36,486 nucleotides of DNA from a virus. The stretch lies in IMG/VR virus record IMGVR_UViG_3300050175_000073, positions 1 through 36,486 of that record. The stretch is one strand, 5' to 3'. The notes under the pieces were generated by a model. That model made no database searches, was not told the DNA's origin, and saw only the letters and a program-made list of their open reading frames with translations. This document shows positions 23,501 to 30,827 of the stretch, piece after piece. Numbering within the stretch: position 1 is the stretch's first letter; each line of letters begins with the position of its first letter. A program made the position numbers and the translations under genes.

Positions 23501-24083
23501 TGGATAGGGTAACATTCGAGACCGCCTGAGACAGTGCCTCGAAAACCCCTTCAGTGTTTGCGGCGGATAGCCCGAGAACAGAAGCCGACTCCGTGAACTG
23601 GGTGAATACTTTGCGGGCCGTTTCGCCCTCTAGCTGAGTCTCGCGGGTAGCGGCGGCAAAGCCAATAAACCCATCGATGCTTGCCTGTAATGAAACGCCT
23701 AGCCTTTCGGATTCATCTTTGAGGAACCGCATAGAGTCAGCACCAAGAGCGGCGCTTCCTGTTGCAGCCTGTAGCGCGGAATCCCAGCGCTCAAACTGTG
23801 CGGTTGCTTCTGCAAATCCTCGCACAGCGCCAAACGCTTCCTTGACTAACCCAACAGCGATACCTACGAGAGAGAGGGCTCTTGCGGCTTTTCCTGCCGC
23901 CCCGGTTAGCCCTTCGGCAGCATCTGCGTTATCCTCTAGCGCATCGCTAGTTCTTTCGGCCTGGCGTTGTGTTCTGGAAGATGATTCGGTGAGTTCATCT
24001 ACAGCGTCTGCGCTGCGATTGAACTCCCTGATTAAGGGGCGCCCGTCTGCGTCTAGACGAGCCGATAGGGTATATTGAGCCAT
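20517..24083 (-). CDS. tape measure protein
   Basis: 1188 residues, the standard position after G/GT. The N-terminal domain is coiled coil (QRQAERTSDALEDNADAAEGL), followed by typical ALGVSL-type repeats (AATGSAALGADSMRFL, VLGLSAANTEGVFEAL, VSNVTLSMEEVQQIAGRLP). A Gly/Ala-rich membrane-insertion stretch lies at about 545-645, and the C-terminal half is coiled coil. At 1.5 angstrom per residue it predicts a tail near 178 nm. It also probably helps DNA pass the inner membrane. Start ATG 24083 has an AAGG ribosome site. Confidence 0.9.
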   Translation of the reverse strand: MAQYTLSARLDADGRPLIREFNRSADAVDELTESSSRTQRQAERTSDALEDNADAAEGLTGAAGKAARALSLVGIAVGLVKEAFGAVRGFAEATAQFERWDSALQAATGSAALGADSMRFLKDESERLGVSLQASIDGFIGFAAATRETQLEGETARKVFTQFTESASVLGLSAANTEGVFEALSQAVSNVTLSMEEVQQIAGRLPGAQQALARSMGTTTDEMIRMISSGKVLTADVLPGLGEEIVNTLGVKTGEAAEGANAALARFDNAWLELKNSISASGLVSVITGAMEGITYGISIATASVNKLTVAFQDFFRLGSRGDLLDRIDKLDEGWAKLSYRISTGAFSGPGLERAQKLLKSLSDEAERLRAELDGTDQPPLIIGIGSAADNTGPKVDKLKDSVKKLGEEVGASSPKIKVAESSLDRYRQSVIDLEEEYDLFFDKQTILDELFQDGVIGSEAYKDALESLGGTIEESATAVDPLVGAWERAADKINQSFADLWGSALKGFDAFKSSLTSAFRTMLAEMAHAAITRPILVQLGIGGAIGSGAGGATAGTGISGFLGGIGASIAGFFGAGAATAGTAAGAGAGAAAGAGAAGAGAGAGAGAAASGSLLGTLGPIAGVLALIAGGGLLLSGAFDKNRVKPSRLSLGTRPLPGALSSTVGGPLGPLSANFHRIGGAGQISDADAQGMLDEITALFEVVASVDEIIASTLDKATQSNIRKQLLQEINLGEGSVDDRRIRDFVRARFARTFREVEPGLNEAFLEFTRDFKVEGVVDFASGIALINQEISEGNNLFAEALTTTETLNVVMKQFAEEGETLGQVLAKIASSRGILDLIGLDTGTIEGALAGVEAQSAVGGPQALTGLVNRYLENFLDPSELLERQIEAISPGVQEALKELETTAGSFAQDLEAAVGSGITGESLAKWLQAADALASLNQLNEQLVSTTTEQATAVVQLSAANRTLTEEYKSSTETLAQSLRRQRQEVLRLASAHDGGAQSAAEFAAAAQNMRQAEVAMLSLIDSASAAISQSFTTSMREIELSLLNTEDQYSFLRNEALALSDAISTMSDPDEIRRTAEEARSITLQAFGLLNNEQRKQVGQEFIAFLGEVSGAAKGQLEAQRDSVISASERTAQILEQAINRSAEGFDVAANTMQAAANQMSVAARNMSAAARTPIIIQTESAVGA

Positions 24084-24183
24084 GGCTTTACCTTATTAAT
24101 CGCCGTTCGATAGACCATGGCGCCGGGGCCGGCCCGCAGATCGGCGCACTGCGGACCGATATAAAGAAACAGAGCGGAAGTCT

Positions 24184-24543
24184 CTATTGACCCCGGCGCT
24201 GCTTATTGTACATTATCTTGATAGCAGCATCTTCCATGACTGTGATGCAATAGAGTAAATCAGCACCCTGTTCCGCACCTTCAGAATACCCAAGCATTCC
24301 GGCTACCGCTGTTATCGCATTATAATCCAGCGCGATGAACTGACCGGACATTGGCGCAATAAGCCATTGGGACCGGCAAACAGAGAACAAGTGAGTGGCC
24401 TTTACATTCTCCGGCCAAACATCGATGCTCGGTAGGGGTTCAATTTTGTCTATTTGATCCTGCGGAACACCGAGTTCTTTCAGCTCGTCCCTGATTTTGT
24501 TGTTGCCTCCACTGACCAGGTATCCGGCAATGTCCTTTAGGTT
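24184..24543 (-). CDS. tail assembly chaperone T part, made by -1 frameshift (GT)
   Basis: The G reading frame ends at TAA 24539, right after A-AAA-AAA (24549-24543). A -1 slip there continues as AAC CTA AAG GAC ATT and stays open for 119 residues to TAG 24184, giving a 251-residue GT fusion. The T part has no independent ribosome site. In lambda-like phages GT recruits tail tube subunits to the tape measure, and only a few percent of ribosomes shift. The open frame begins precisely at the slip site, which is strong evidence. Confidence 0.8.
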   Translation of the reverse strand, partial: NLKDIAGYLVSGGNNKIRDELKELGVPQDQIDKIEPLPSIDVWPENVKATHLFSVCRSQWLIAPMSGQFIALDYNAITAVAGMLGYSEGAEQGADLLYCITVMEDAAIKIMYNKQRRGQ

Positions 24544-24938
24544 TTTTTTCTGGCTGGTCCGCTCCTAGCTTCCATGTAGGCGTTCATGATTGCGCCAGGC
24601 ATGCCCGCCATGCTGAGAAAATTATCCATGGTGGTGTCATTGCAGATAATGTCTTCGTTGTCTTCATCCTTGAGTTCACCGATATCCCAACCCAGAAAAA
24701 CTTTCCTTATAAGCGCCTTATCTTCGGACACGAAGTCGCCGATATTTGCATCGCCGCCGTCCTCTGAAATAACGCTTTTCTTTGCCTTCTCAATGTCAAA
24801 GGTTAGTTTTAGAAATTCCTCGTTACTGATCATGAGGAATCTGGCATTGAAGACGTACTTGGTAAACCTGCCGTCACCTGGCTCGTAATACGTCACTGGC
24901 CAACTAAATTCAATAGGTCCGCTCTTTATCTTTAACAT
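24537..24938 (-). CDS. tail assembly chaperone G
   Basis: 133 residues ending in RSGPARKKT at the slippery A-run. MLKIKSGPIEFSWPVTYYEPGDGRF is the conserved start of G-type chaperones of siphoviruses, followed by an acidic helical C-terminus. Its -1 frameshift makes the GT form (24184-24543). It lies between the tail tube and the tape measure genes, one base after the tube stop. It acts in the host cytoplasm and is absent from virions. Confidence 0.8.
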   Translation of the reverse strand: MLKIKSGPIEFSWPVTYYEPGDGRFTKYVFNARFLMISNEEFLKLTFDIEKAKKSVISEDGGDANIGDFVSEDKALIRKVFLGWDIGELKDEDNEDIICNDTTMDNFLSMAGMPGAIMNAYMEARSGPARKKT

Positions 24939-24939
24939 G

Positions 24940-25872
24940 TCACTTGGTAGTTATCTTTAGCTCATCGTTTCCGGCATCGGAAGGGATTATGGAGAGGTCC
25001 ATTTCCAGGGTGCGGATGCCGTCGCTATCCCCGTACCGTGGACTGAGTAACTGAACGCGAGGAGCATCGAATTGGACTATATTACCCTCGGCAGTGCCAT
25101 GGATCACTTGAAGCGCTCCAATAGTTTCTTGCCTAACCGTGGTGAAATAGTTCTTAGTGCTCAACGCTGGTGCCTCGATACCAACCCGTCCGGTAGTAGC
25201 GCGATCCACTATCTGAATGCTTTGACTGCCCACGACGTCACGATAAACCACCTGATTGCCAAGGGTTATGATCAGGGTCTCCATGTTCGCCGCATAAGAG
25301 TCCAGGCTAAAGGTTGGCGTGTTTACGCTGTTCACCGGTAGAGGAGTCTTGTAGTTGGAGAAGTCTACCGTTGGATCGGGGGCAGAGGCTGGGTCTACCA
25401 AAAGACCGAGGAAGTTGAACGAAAAGACCGGCACGCCACCGGTTGAAAGGTTGATGTCGAAAGTCCCCCTGGACATCAGCATTACATGCTTTTGCCCGTC
25501 GAAGAACATATGCATTGAAACGGATTTCCAGTTAGAGGACACCAAATCGTATTGCACGTCGCTGGCGCCAACTGTCGCTGCCATTCCGCACGCACCGAGA
25601 AGCGAGCCGTAAGCGGGTGGCGTTTCCTTGGTCCCGGATCCGGCTATCTCTACGTTAAAGGAGCAAGACGCATGAACGCCAACGTGTATCTGCGGGCTAG
25701 CCCCGAGGGTGGGCCGGTCCAGGTTCCTGTCTACAAGGTTCGATACTATCGGGGTTATGGTAAGATCGCTGGTTAGGACTGCGTCAGTAGAACCAATAGG
25801 TGACGAATCCTGACCTGGCGGGGTTTCAGTCTTGGCTAGTAATACGGCTTTGCGGGCCTGTAGTGTGCTCAT
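24940..25872 (-). CDS. major tail tube protein
   Basis: 310 residues with a two-domain beta-rich layout. STLQARKAVLLAKTETPPGQD at the start and repeated VPVFSFNFLGL and TLEMDLSIIPSD strands fit phage tail tube subunits. It lies between the tail-completion genes and the G/GT chaperone, the usual slot. Ribosome site AGGT. Length is within the usual range for tube proteins with an added C-terminal domain. Confidence 0.75.
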   Translation of the reverse strand: MSTLQARKAVLLAKTETPPGQDSSPIGSTDAVLTSDLTITPIVSNLVDRNLDRPTLGASPQIHVGVHASCSFNVEIAGSGTKETPPAYGSLLGACGMAATVGASDVQYDLVSSNWKSVSMHMFFDGQKHVMLMSRGTFDINLSTGGVPVFSFNFLGLLVDPASAPDPTVDFSNYKTPLPVNSVNTPTFSLDSYAANMETLIITLGNQVVYRDVVGSQSIQIVDRATTGRVGIEAPALSTKNYFTTVRQETIGALQVIHGTAEGNIVQFDAPRVQLLSPRYGDSDGIRTLEMDLSIIPSDAGNDELKITTK

Positions 25873-25883
25873 TAGGTTACCTG

Positions 25884-26222
25884 CTAATGTGAAGTTAACA
25901 TTATAAGCGTGAATTTAGACCCTATCTCTAGGTCATAATCTTCTATCTGTATGTTCGCAGAAAAGCATTTAACAAGCTTTGAATTTACCAGTTCGCTCAG
26001 TATAAGCCCTGCCGCAGATTCGTATAATTTGCATATCACCCCGTTTATGCACCAGTATCGCAACAAGCAATCCTCCGACCATATCGATTCATTTACCACG
26101 CTAACCGAGTAATCGCGTTCTCGGTAAAGCTGGGGCTTGGTGTCTACCTGCTCCTTGGTTAGAGCGTTGTCAATTATGAGCGATACCTCTTTGGTTATGC
26201 TGCCCGCATCCGGGATTGTCAT
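25884..26222 (-). CDS. hypothetical protein of the head-tail region
   Basis: 112 residues, ATGA-coupled to the upstream gene. It is mixed alpha/beta with DAGSITKEVSLIIDNALTKEQ and VSVVNESIWSEDCLLRYW. No family is recognised. It lies between the tail terminator-like gene and the tail tube, so a tail-completion or tail-assembly role is likely. Confidence 0.6.
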   Translation of the reverse strand: MTIPDAGSITKEVSLIIDNALTKEQVDTKPQLYRERDYSVSVVNESIWSEDCLLRYWCINGVICKLYESAAGLILSELVNSKLVKCFSANIQIEDYDLEIGSKFTLIMLTSH

Positions 26223-26680
26223 GGGAGGTAATACCTCGTCTTGAGGAATATCTTACAAGAATGGCAAAGCACCTCAGACATCTCTACAGGTTCGCTTTCA
26301 TCTAACTGGCCGCCATGCAGGTTATCCACAACGGTGCTAGCAACCGCGCCGCCCAGAGTCTCATCGGTGGCAAATGCCTGGCATATCTTATCAATGATAT
26401 CGTCAAACTTTAGCTCAGACTGCAACTCATCGTTAATTGCAACGTACCCGCTAATGCGCCAGTTTGTGGTGACGTTTATCCGGCCAATCGCGTTGGAGGT
26501 TCTGGCTTCCGAGACGCGTCGGATGTTCCACCCGTTAATGGTCGCGTCTGGGCCTTGGTAGAACTTGACGAAGTCAGCCATTCGCTTTGCGTATCGCTCG
26601 TATTCATGCACTTGCCCGATACCGGTAGCGCCCTTGAGCAGGTTAGCGATGGCGGTTCTTATCTGTCTGTGGTTACTCAT
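26219..26680 (-). CDS. tail terminator-like (gpU-type) protein
   Basis: 153 residues, overlapping the previous gene by 8 bases. Features fitting tail terminators: SNHRQIRTAIANLLKGATGIGQVHEYERYAKRM, a NGW strand followed by beta strands (NVTTNWRISGYVAIND), and a helix before the C-terminus. The family caps the tail tube and joins it to the head. Assignment rests on order and shape. Confidence 0.6.
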   Translation of the reverse strand: MSNHRQIRTAIANLLKGATGIGQVHEYERYAKRMADFVKFYQGPDATINGWNIRRVSEARTSNAIGRINVTTNWRISGYVAINDELQSELKFDDIIDKICQAFATDETLGGAVASTVVDNLHGGQLDESEPVEMSEVLCHSCKIFLKTRYYLP

Positions 26681-27161
26681 TCACCCTATTTAGTATATTC
26701 TCAAGCGCTATATTGAATCGCCGGTTTATCAGGGGCGTAGATGACCTTATTGCGTCGCGGAACATAAACTTTCCTTTGGTTCCCCTTTTCGATATCTTGC
26801 GAGCCACCAAGAAAGCCACCCCTGGCACATCCTTTTCAGGCACGTCCAAAACTTTCCTTACCCAGTCATAAAGAGCAGCGGGAGGTGGGAAATGCGGTCT
26901 TGTACCAATCTCTACGTGCTTGGCATAGGGGACGCTAGTGCCAACAAAGCCAAACAATTGGTTTAATGGCTGACGCACTCCTATGGAGTTGCGAAGACCG
27001 CCACCACCACCTGAAGCGCCGACAGGGGTATTCTCTTTTGTCTCTCTTTCCAGAAACAAGAGAGCCTCAGTCAGCGCCGCCTTCAACTCCTGTTCCGTTA
27101 TGGACCTGCTTCCGGCAAGGTAATTCCTGAACTGGTCGGCGCCATCGATTACTACTCTCAT
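26673..27161 (-). CDS. HK97 gp10-like head-tail/tail completion protein
   Basis: 162 residues, ATGA-coupled to the connector gene. YAKHVEIGTRPHFPPPAALYDWV and AFLVARKISKRGTKGKFMFRDAI are characteristic of HK97 gp10-like (virion morphogenesis) proteins. LRNSIGVRQPLNQLFGFVGTS is the preceding strand pair. It helps attach the tail. Confidence 0.8.
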   Translation of the reverse strand: MRVVIDGADQFRNYLAGSRSITEQELKAALTEALLFLERETKENTPVGASGGGGGLRNSIGVRQPLNQLFGFVGTSVPYAKHVEIGTRPHFPPPAALYDWVRKVLDVPEKDVPGVAFLVARKISKRGTKGKFMFRDAIRSSTPLINRRFNIALENILNRVNE

Positions 27162-27814
27162 CGCGGGAACATAGGTGCACGGTTAGTTAGGTCTGACAGT
27201 TTCCAGTCCACAAAGACAGAGCCTGGGTTAGATACCTTTGATTCCACGCCGAGCGCATCAAAGTACCTATTGCGCAGATTCATTGCCCTCTTCTCGAATT
27301 CATCCCCGCGAGATCCATGGTCAACGGTATCGGCCGCGATAGTGCTGTCCGAGCTGCCAGAGTAGAACGCCGCCAACTGGGAGCACAGTATGGAGGCGGC
27401 AAAGGCGGCCATGGGTTCAATGTACTGAACCGGGATACTGTTATGCCCATCGGTTAGCTGATGGATAACGGTATAGTTGACCCTTAGCGTGCCAGATACC
27501 TTGTTGTACACCATTATCTGGTACTCGGTAGTAGATCTGTAGAGCCCATAGCTGCCTTGCGGCAGGTATGTCGGGGGAACCGAACCGATAGGATGCTCGA
27601 TGCCTATCAGCTCGGAGAAGTCGAATACCCAATAGGCTGGGATATTCGCCACCCCATTGGTGAATTCGATATCTTGAACCATTAAATTGGGACTGTCCGT
27701 GGACAGTTTCGCAACGCTGTCGTCAATGGCTCTATTTACGTCTTCAGGTGTAATCCTATCCTCGTCATCACGAGCGTAGGCCATCACCATCCGACGAACT
27801 TCATCTCTATACAT
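27158..27814 (-). CDS. head-tail connector/adaptor protein
   Basis: 218 residues, TAATG-coupled to the capsid gene. RITPEDVNRAIDDSVAKLSTDSPNLMVQDIEF at the N-terminus and YIEPMAAFAASILCSQLAAFYSG in the middle fit the gp6-like adaptor proteins located after the capsid gene. EKRAMNLRNRYFDALG is the C-terminal helix. Role inferred from the motif pattern and gene order. Confidence 0.7.
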   Translation of the reverse strand: MYRDEVRRMVMAYARDDEDRITPEDVNRAIDDSVAKLSTDSPNLMVQDIEFTNGVANIPAYWVFDFSELIGIEHPIGSVPPTYLPQGSYGLYRSTTEYQIMVYNKVSGTLRVNYTVIHQLTDGHNSIPVQYIEPMAAFAASILCSQLAAFYSGSSDSTIAADTVDHGSRGDEFEKRAMNLRNRYFDALGVESKVSNPGSVFVDWKLSDLTNRAPMFPR

Positions 27815-29721
27815 TAGGGTACTATGTTACCTTGCAATCCACGGTACTCAACCGGAACCCCGCCATACACATGACGCATCTTATAAGTGATCTGGTCGTT
27901 AGAGAAAACGCTACCCTGGGATGGGTTGTCTTGCGTGAACACTTCAGGCTCCTGCTGACCGCCGAGAAAGCCGATCTCTATGGTAGGCACATCCATGGGG
28001 TTGGTTGAAAGATACCAGTTGTTCGCATCAGTCCAGTACCATACCGGGATAATGGTAGGCTGAACCGTTTGCAGAAAGTCGGGATCGTTGTTCGTGTCGC
28101 GCTTGAACATATCGTAAGCGGTCTGTTCAAGATCCATGGGAATGACCAGATAAGATGGACCGGAACCTATGCGTTGACCGCTATCCTTCTCGGTCTGCTT
28201 CAGGACCATCAAGCGCCCGGCCGCATAAGTTGCATCGCTCAAAGCGGTAGTGCCTAAGTTGTTATGATCGGCGTGAAATAGCGTCTTAGCGTCATAGATA
28301 ACCGGGTTAGTGGATAAGAAGTCGAAAACGAATGTCCCAATAGTTCGTTGAGCTGCCCGCGCCATGTCGGTGGGGATTCTGCGAACGACGCCAACGTCAT
28401 CGTTACGAACTGCCTCCAGGTTCACAACCTCGGTGCCGCCGCGCTTGGCAACTGCGTATTCCGCTTCCTCATCCCCCGGGGTGGTTAGAGCAGTATATGA
28501 AGCACCAGCCGCCACGGTCGGAAGATTAGAGTAGCCACCGATTCGCACACGCTTGTTGGATCGGAAGTCACTCACTGGAACAATGTTTACCAAGGGGCGC
28601 CAGTTCATGTAAGCCGAAGGAAGTCTGTAAGCCGCTATCAGGCGCCTGGTTATAGAATCGCCCAGAGCCTTAGAGAAATGAGCGGTCGTGACCGCCTCGG
28701 TTAGCTTCGTGCAATCTTTCTGTCGGCCGGTTACCTGCTTGTCACCGGTCATCTGGATGTAGCATTCCTTAAAGGACTGGACGCTACCATCATCTACGTC
28801 GAAGAAAGCATCCAGCAGCTTGCCGTGCTTATCTTCCTCCGCCTCGATCAGGGATATATCATCACCAAGACCCTTTACCTTGCCGTCAGGTATAAACTTG
28901 GCCACGTAAGCACGCTCGGACTCGATGAGCTTGTCAACGCCTTCCTTGTCTGGGTAAGCCTTGCCAACCTGGTCCTTTATCTTTTCTTTGGCGATATCCG
29001 GAAGATTGGACCCAGCCAGCGCCTCCGCGAAATAAGACTTATTTTCAAAGTTTTTAAGAAATTCGGATATCTTTTTGTCGTTGGATTCATCCGCTTTTGG
29101 CGGAACGGCTTTTAGGGCCTCTACCATGGTCTTCTGCATTTCATCGATCTTGGAGAAAAGCGCTTCATTTTCCATCTGGGGTTCCTCGTTATCTTGGTCG
29201 GATTCGACCAATTCTACAATTTTGCCACCTGCCGATGGCTCTACGACTAGATCTACTGATTTGATTCTGCTAATGTTCTCCACCAATCGGCCTTGGGACG
29301 TTCTATTAGCGGAACCCGTGGCGATAATAGAGAAACCAAAAAGGTCTTTGAAGCCCCTCTGATGGGATTCCAGTATCTTTTCGGCAGGCTCCCCTGCGGA
29401 TTTGAGTAGGTTAAAGTTTGCCAATATTTCGCCGTCACCGCTTTTATCGACATACCGGGGGGAAGATAGCTGGCCTATAAGCTCGCCAAAGTCCGCGCCT
29501 GGCATTTTTGAATGTTTGGCATCAGGCCTTACGTAAACTTTGACACCCTCAAAAAGAGGCGCGGCCTTACTCAGCACTGCGGGACGGTAAATGTTCCCGT
29601 TTTTAGATCGACCTGACTTGATTACCCTAATTAGCCATTGCAGACCCTTCGTACTTTCGTCGGGCCCGTCAATAGCTTCAATAATCTGCGCATCTGTTTC
29701 TGTAAGGCCAACATCTTTCAT
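27814..29721 (-). CDS. maturation protease-scaffold-major capsid fusion (Mu gpT-like capsid)
   Basis: 635 residues in one frame. Residues 1-170 resemble a prohead protease: KVYVRPDAKHSKMPGADFGE with H70, a serine at 131 in FGFSI, and SVDLVVEPSAGG at 155-165. Residues about 180-310 are helical and scaffold-like (DEMQKTMVEALKAVPPK). Residues about 315-635 are a Mu gpT-type capsid with the motifs AEYAVAKRGGTEVVNL and LFHADHNNLG. A cleavable fusion would give the protease and scaffold in equal number to the capsid. H70/S131 are inferred. Confidence 0.8.
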   Translation of the reverse strand: MKDVGLTETDAQIIEAIDGPDESTKGLQWLIRVIKSGRSKNGNIYRPAVLSKAAPLFEGVKVYVRPDAKHSKMPGADFGELIGQLSSPRYVDKSGDGEILANFNLLKSAGEPAEKILESHQRGFKDLFGFSIIATGSANRTSQGRLVENISRIKSVDLVVEPSAGGKIVELVESDQDNEEPQMENEALFSKIDEMQKTMVEALKAVPPKADESNDKKISEFLKNFENKSYFAEALAGSNLPDIAKEKIKDQVGKAYPDKEGVDKLIESERAYVAKFIPDGKVKGLGDDISLIEAEEDKHGKLLDAFFDVDDGSVQSFKECYIQMTGDKQVTGRQKDCTKLTEAVTTAHFSKALGDSITRRLIAAYRLPSAYMNWRPLVNIVPVSDFRSNKRVRIGGYSNLPTVAAGASYTALTTPGDEEAEYAVAKRGGTEVVNLEAVRNDDVGVVRRIPTDMARAAQRTIGTFVFDFLSTNPVIYDAKTLFHADHNNLGTTALSDATYAAGRLMVLKQTEKDSGQRIGSGPSYLVIPMDLEQTAYDMFKRDTNNDPDFLQTVQPTIIPVWYWTDANNWYLSTNPMDVPTIEIGFLGGQQEPEVFTQDNPSQGSVFSNDQITYKMRHVYGGVPVEYRGLQGNIVP

Positions 29722-29724
29722 TTA

Positions 29725-29895
29725 TCATTCCTCGTGTTCCGGTAGGTGACCGCGAAGTTTTCGCCCATCGACAGTAACTACAATAACTTCTTTATCATAT
29801 GCCTTGTAAGCGAAAACTTCGCGAACTGCAACCCCTACGGCCTTGGCTGCAAGTGATTTAGTGAGTTTTATCATGCTTTTGGCCTTTTTCTGCAT
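29725..29895 (-). CDS. small hypothetical protein between MuF and protease-capsid
   Basis: 56 residues: a basic N-terminus (MQKKAKSMIKLTKSLAAKAVG), then a short strand pair (VIVVTVDGRKLRGHLPEHEE). Its ATG overlaps the MuF stop as TAATG, and its TGA lies three bases before the capsid start. The frame is tightly coupled on both sides. Function unknown; it could be a small head-assembly or internal protein. Confidence 0.6.
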   Translation of the reverse strand: MQKKAKSMIKLTKSLAAKAVGVAVREVFAYKAYDKEVIVVTVDGRKLRGHLPEHEE

Positions 29896-30827
29896 TAGAT
29901 GATCTCCCTTATGGATTGTCCGGCCGCCAGCTTTCGCCTGCCTTCGGCCGATGGGCTATCACCTTCTAGCTCGCGCTGGGTAAATGGTTTGTGCCCTTTG
30001 TTGCGAACTTCCCAGGCTTCGTTATAAGGTAGAGAATCGCACCCGCAGTTGATTCTTTCACCGATAGGTGCTCTTGGATCTCTTGGAAACCTGATAGAAA
30101 TTGTGCGCTTAGTCTTCATTTCGACTATATTATAGTCGTCTTCTACATTTCTTACTTGCCCGTCAACGGCATCATGGTTTGTTCTTGAATGAACCTTGCC
30201 GGATCGGCGCCATTGCTTTTGCAGGGCAGGAACAAACTCTTTAGCCTGCTCCATCCTGCCCTGCGTTGCAGACGAGTAGGCTGTGCCCATTTCGGTGCGC
30301 ACTATGCCCAGAATCCTGGAGCGAGCACCCGTTAGGATATTACTGATTTCGTCGGTCGCCTGGGATATGGTTTGGGTGCCAAGCATGGCCAGCCCGAGCT
30401 GCTGATTAATGCGGTTGACGGTATCGGAGTTAGCGCCCCGTATCCGGTTGGTGGAGAAGTTCACCATGGCATCAAGCTGACGCAGGTCAAGCGATGGGGC
30501 CAGCCCGGCCAATGATATGCCTTCCGCCCTCAAAGGATCGTCCACCATTGAAACCCCCAAATCGAAAGAATTGGCCATAGCTGGGGTTATGATTCCGTTG
30601 GACTGATCCGTTATCTGGGCCATTACATCCTCAATGGCCTGCTGCAATGCGGTTAGCTGAGTCATAAGCTCAAAATCGCTCTCGCCAAGTTGCGCTATCC
30701 TGGCCAGGATTTCAGCATGTCCTAGCTGGAGTATCCGCATTATCTCGGCGCGGGTATCGGCGAACAGGCTAATCTTGGCTTTTTGAATAATGCCCCTTTC
30801 ACGCCTGAAACCGTCACCTTCAGCCAT
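29895..30827 (-). CDS. phage head morphogenesis protein, MuF/SPP1 gp7 type
   Basis: 310 residues from ATG 30827 (overlap 8 bases with the portal stop); TTG 30836 is also possible. LGIVRTEMGTAYSSATQGRM, WRRSGKVHSRTNHDAVDGQV, FPRDPRAPIGERINCGCDSL are the canonical MuF signature at 185-275. The N-terminal half is helical. The protein associates with the portal in procapsid assembly. Confidence 0.85.
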   Translation of the reverse strand: MAEGDGFRRERGIIQKAKISLFADTRAEIMRILQLGHAEILARIAQLGESDFELMTQLTALQQAIEDVMAQITDQSNGIITPAMANSFDLGVSMVDDPLRAEGISLAGLAPSLDLRQLDAMVNFSTNRIRGANSDTVNRINQQLGLAMLGTQTISQATDEISNILTGARSRILGIVRTEMGTAYSSATQGRMEQAKEFVPALQKQWRRSGKVHSRTNHDAVDGQVRNVEDDYNIVEMKTKRTISIRFPRDPRAPIGERINCGCDSLPYNEAWEVRNKGHKPFTQRELEGDSPSAEGRRKLAAGQSIREII

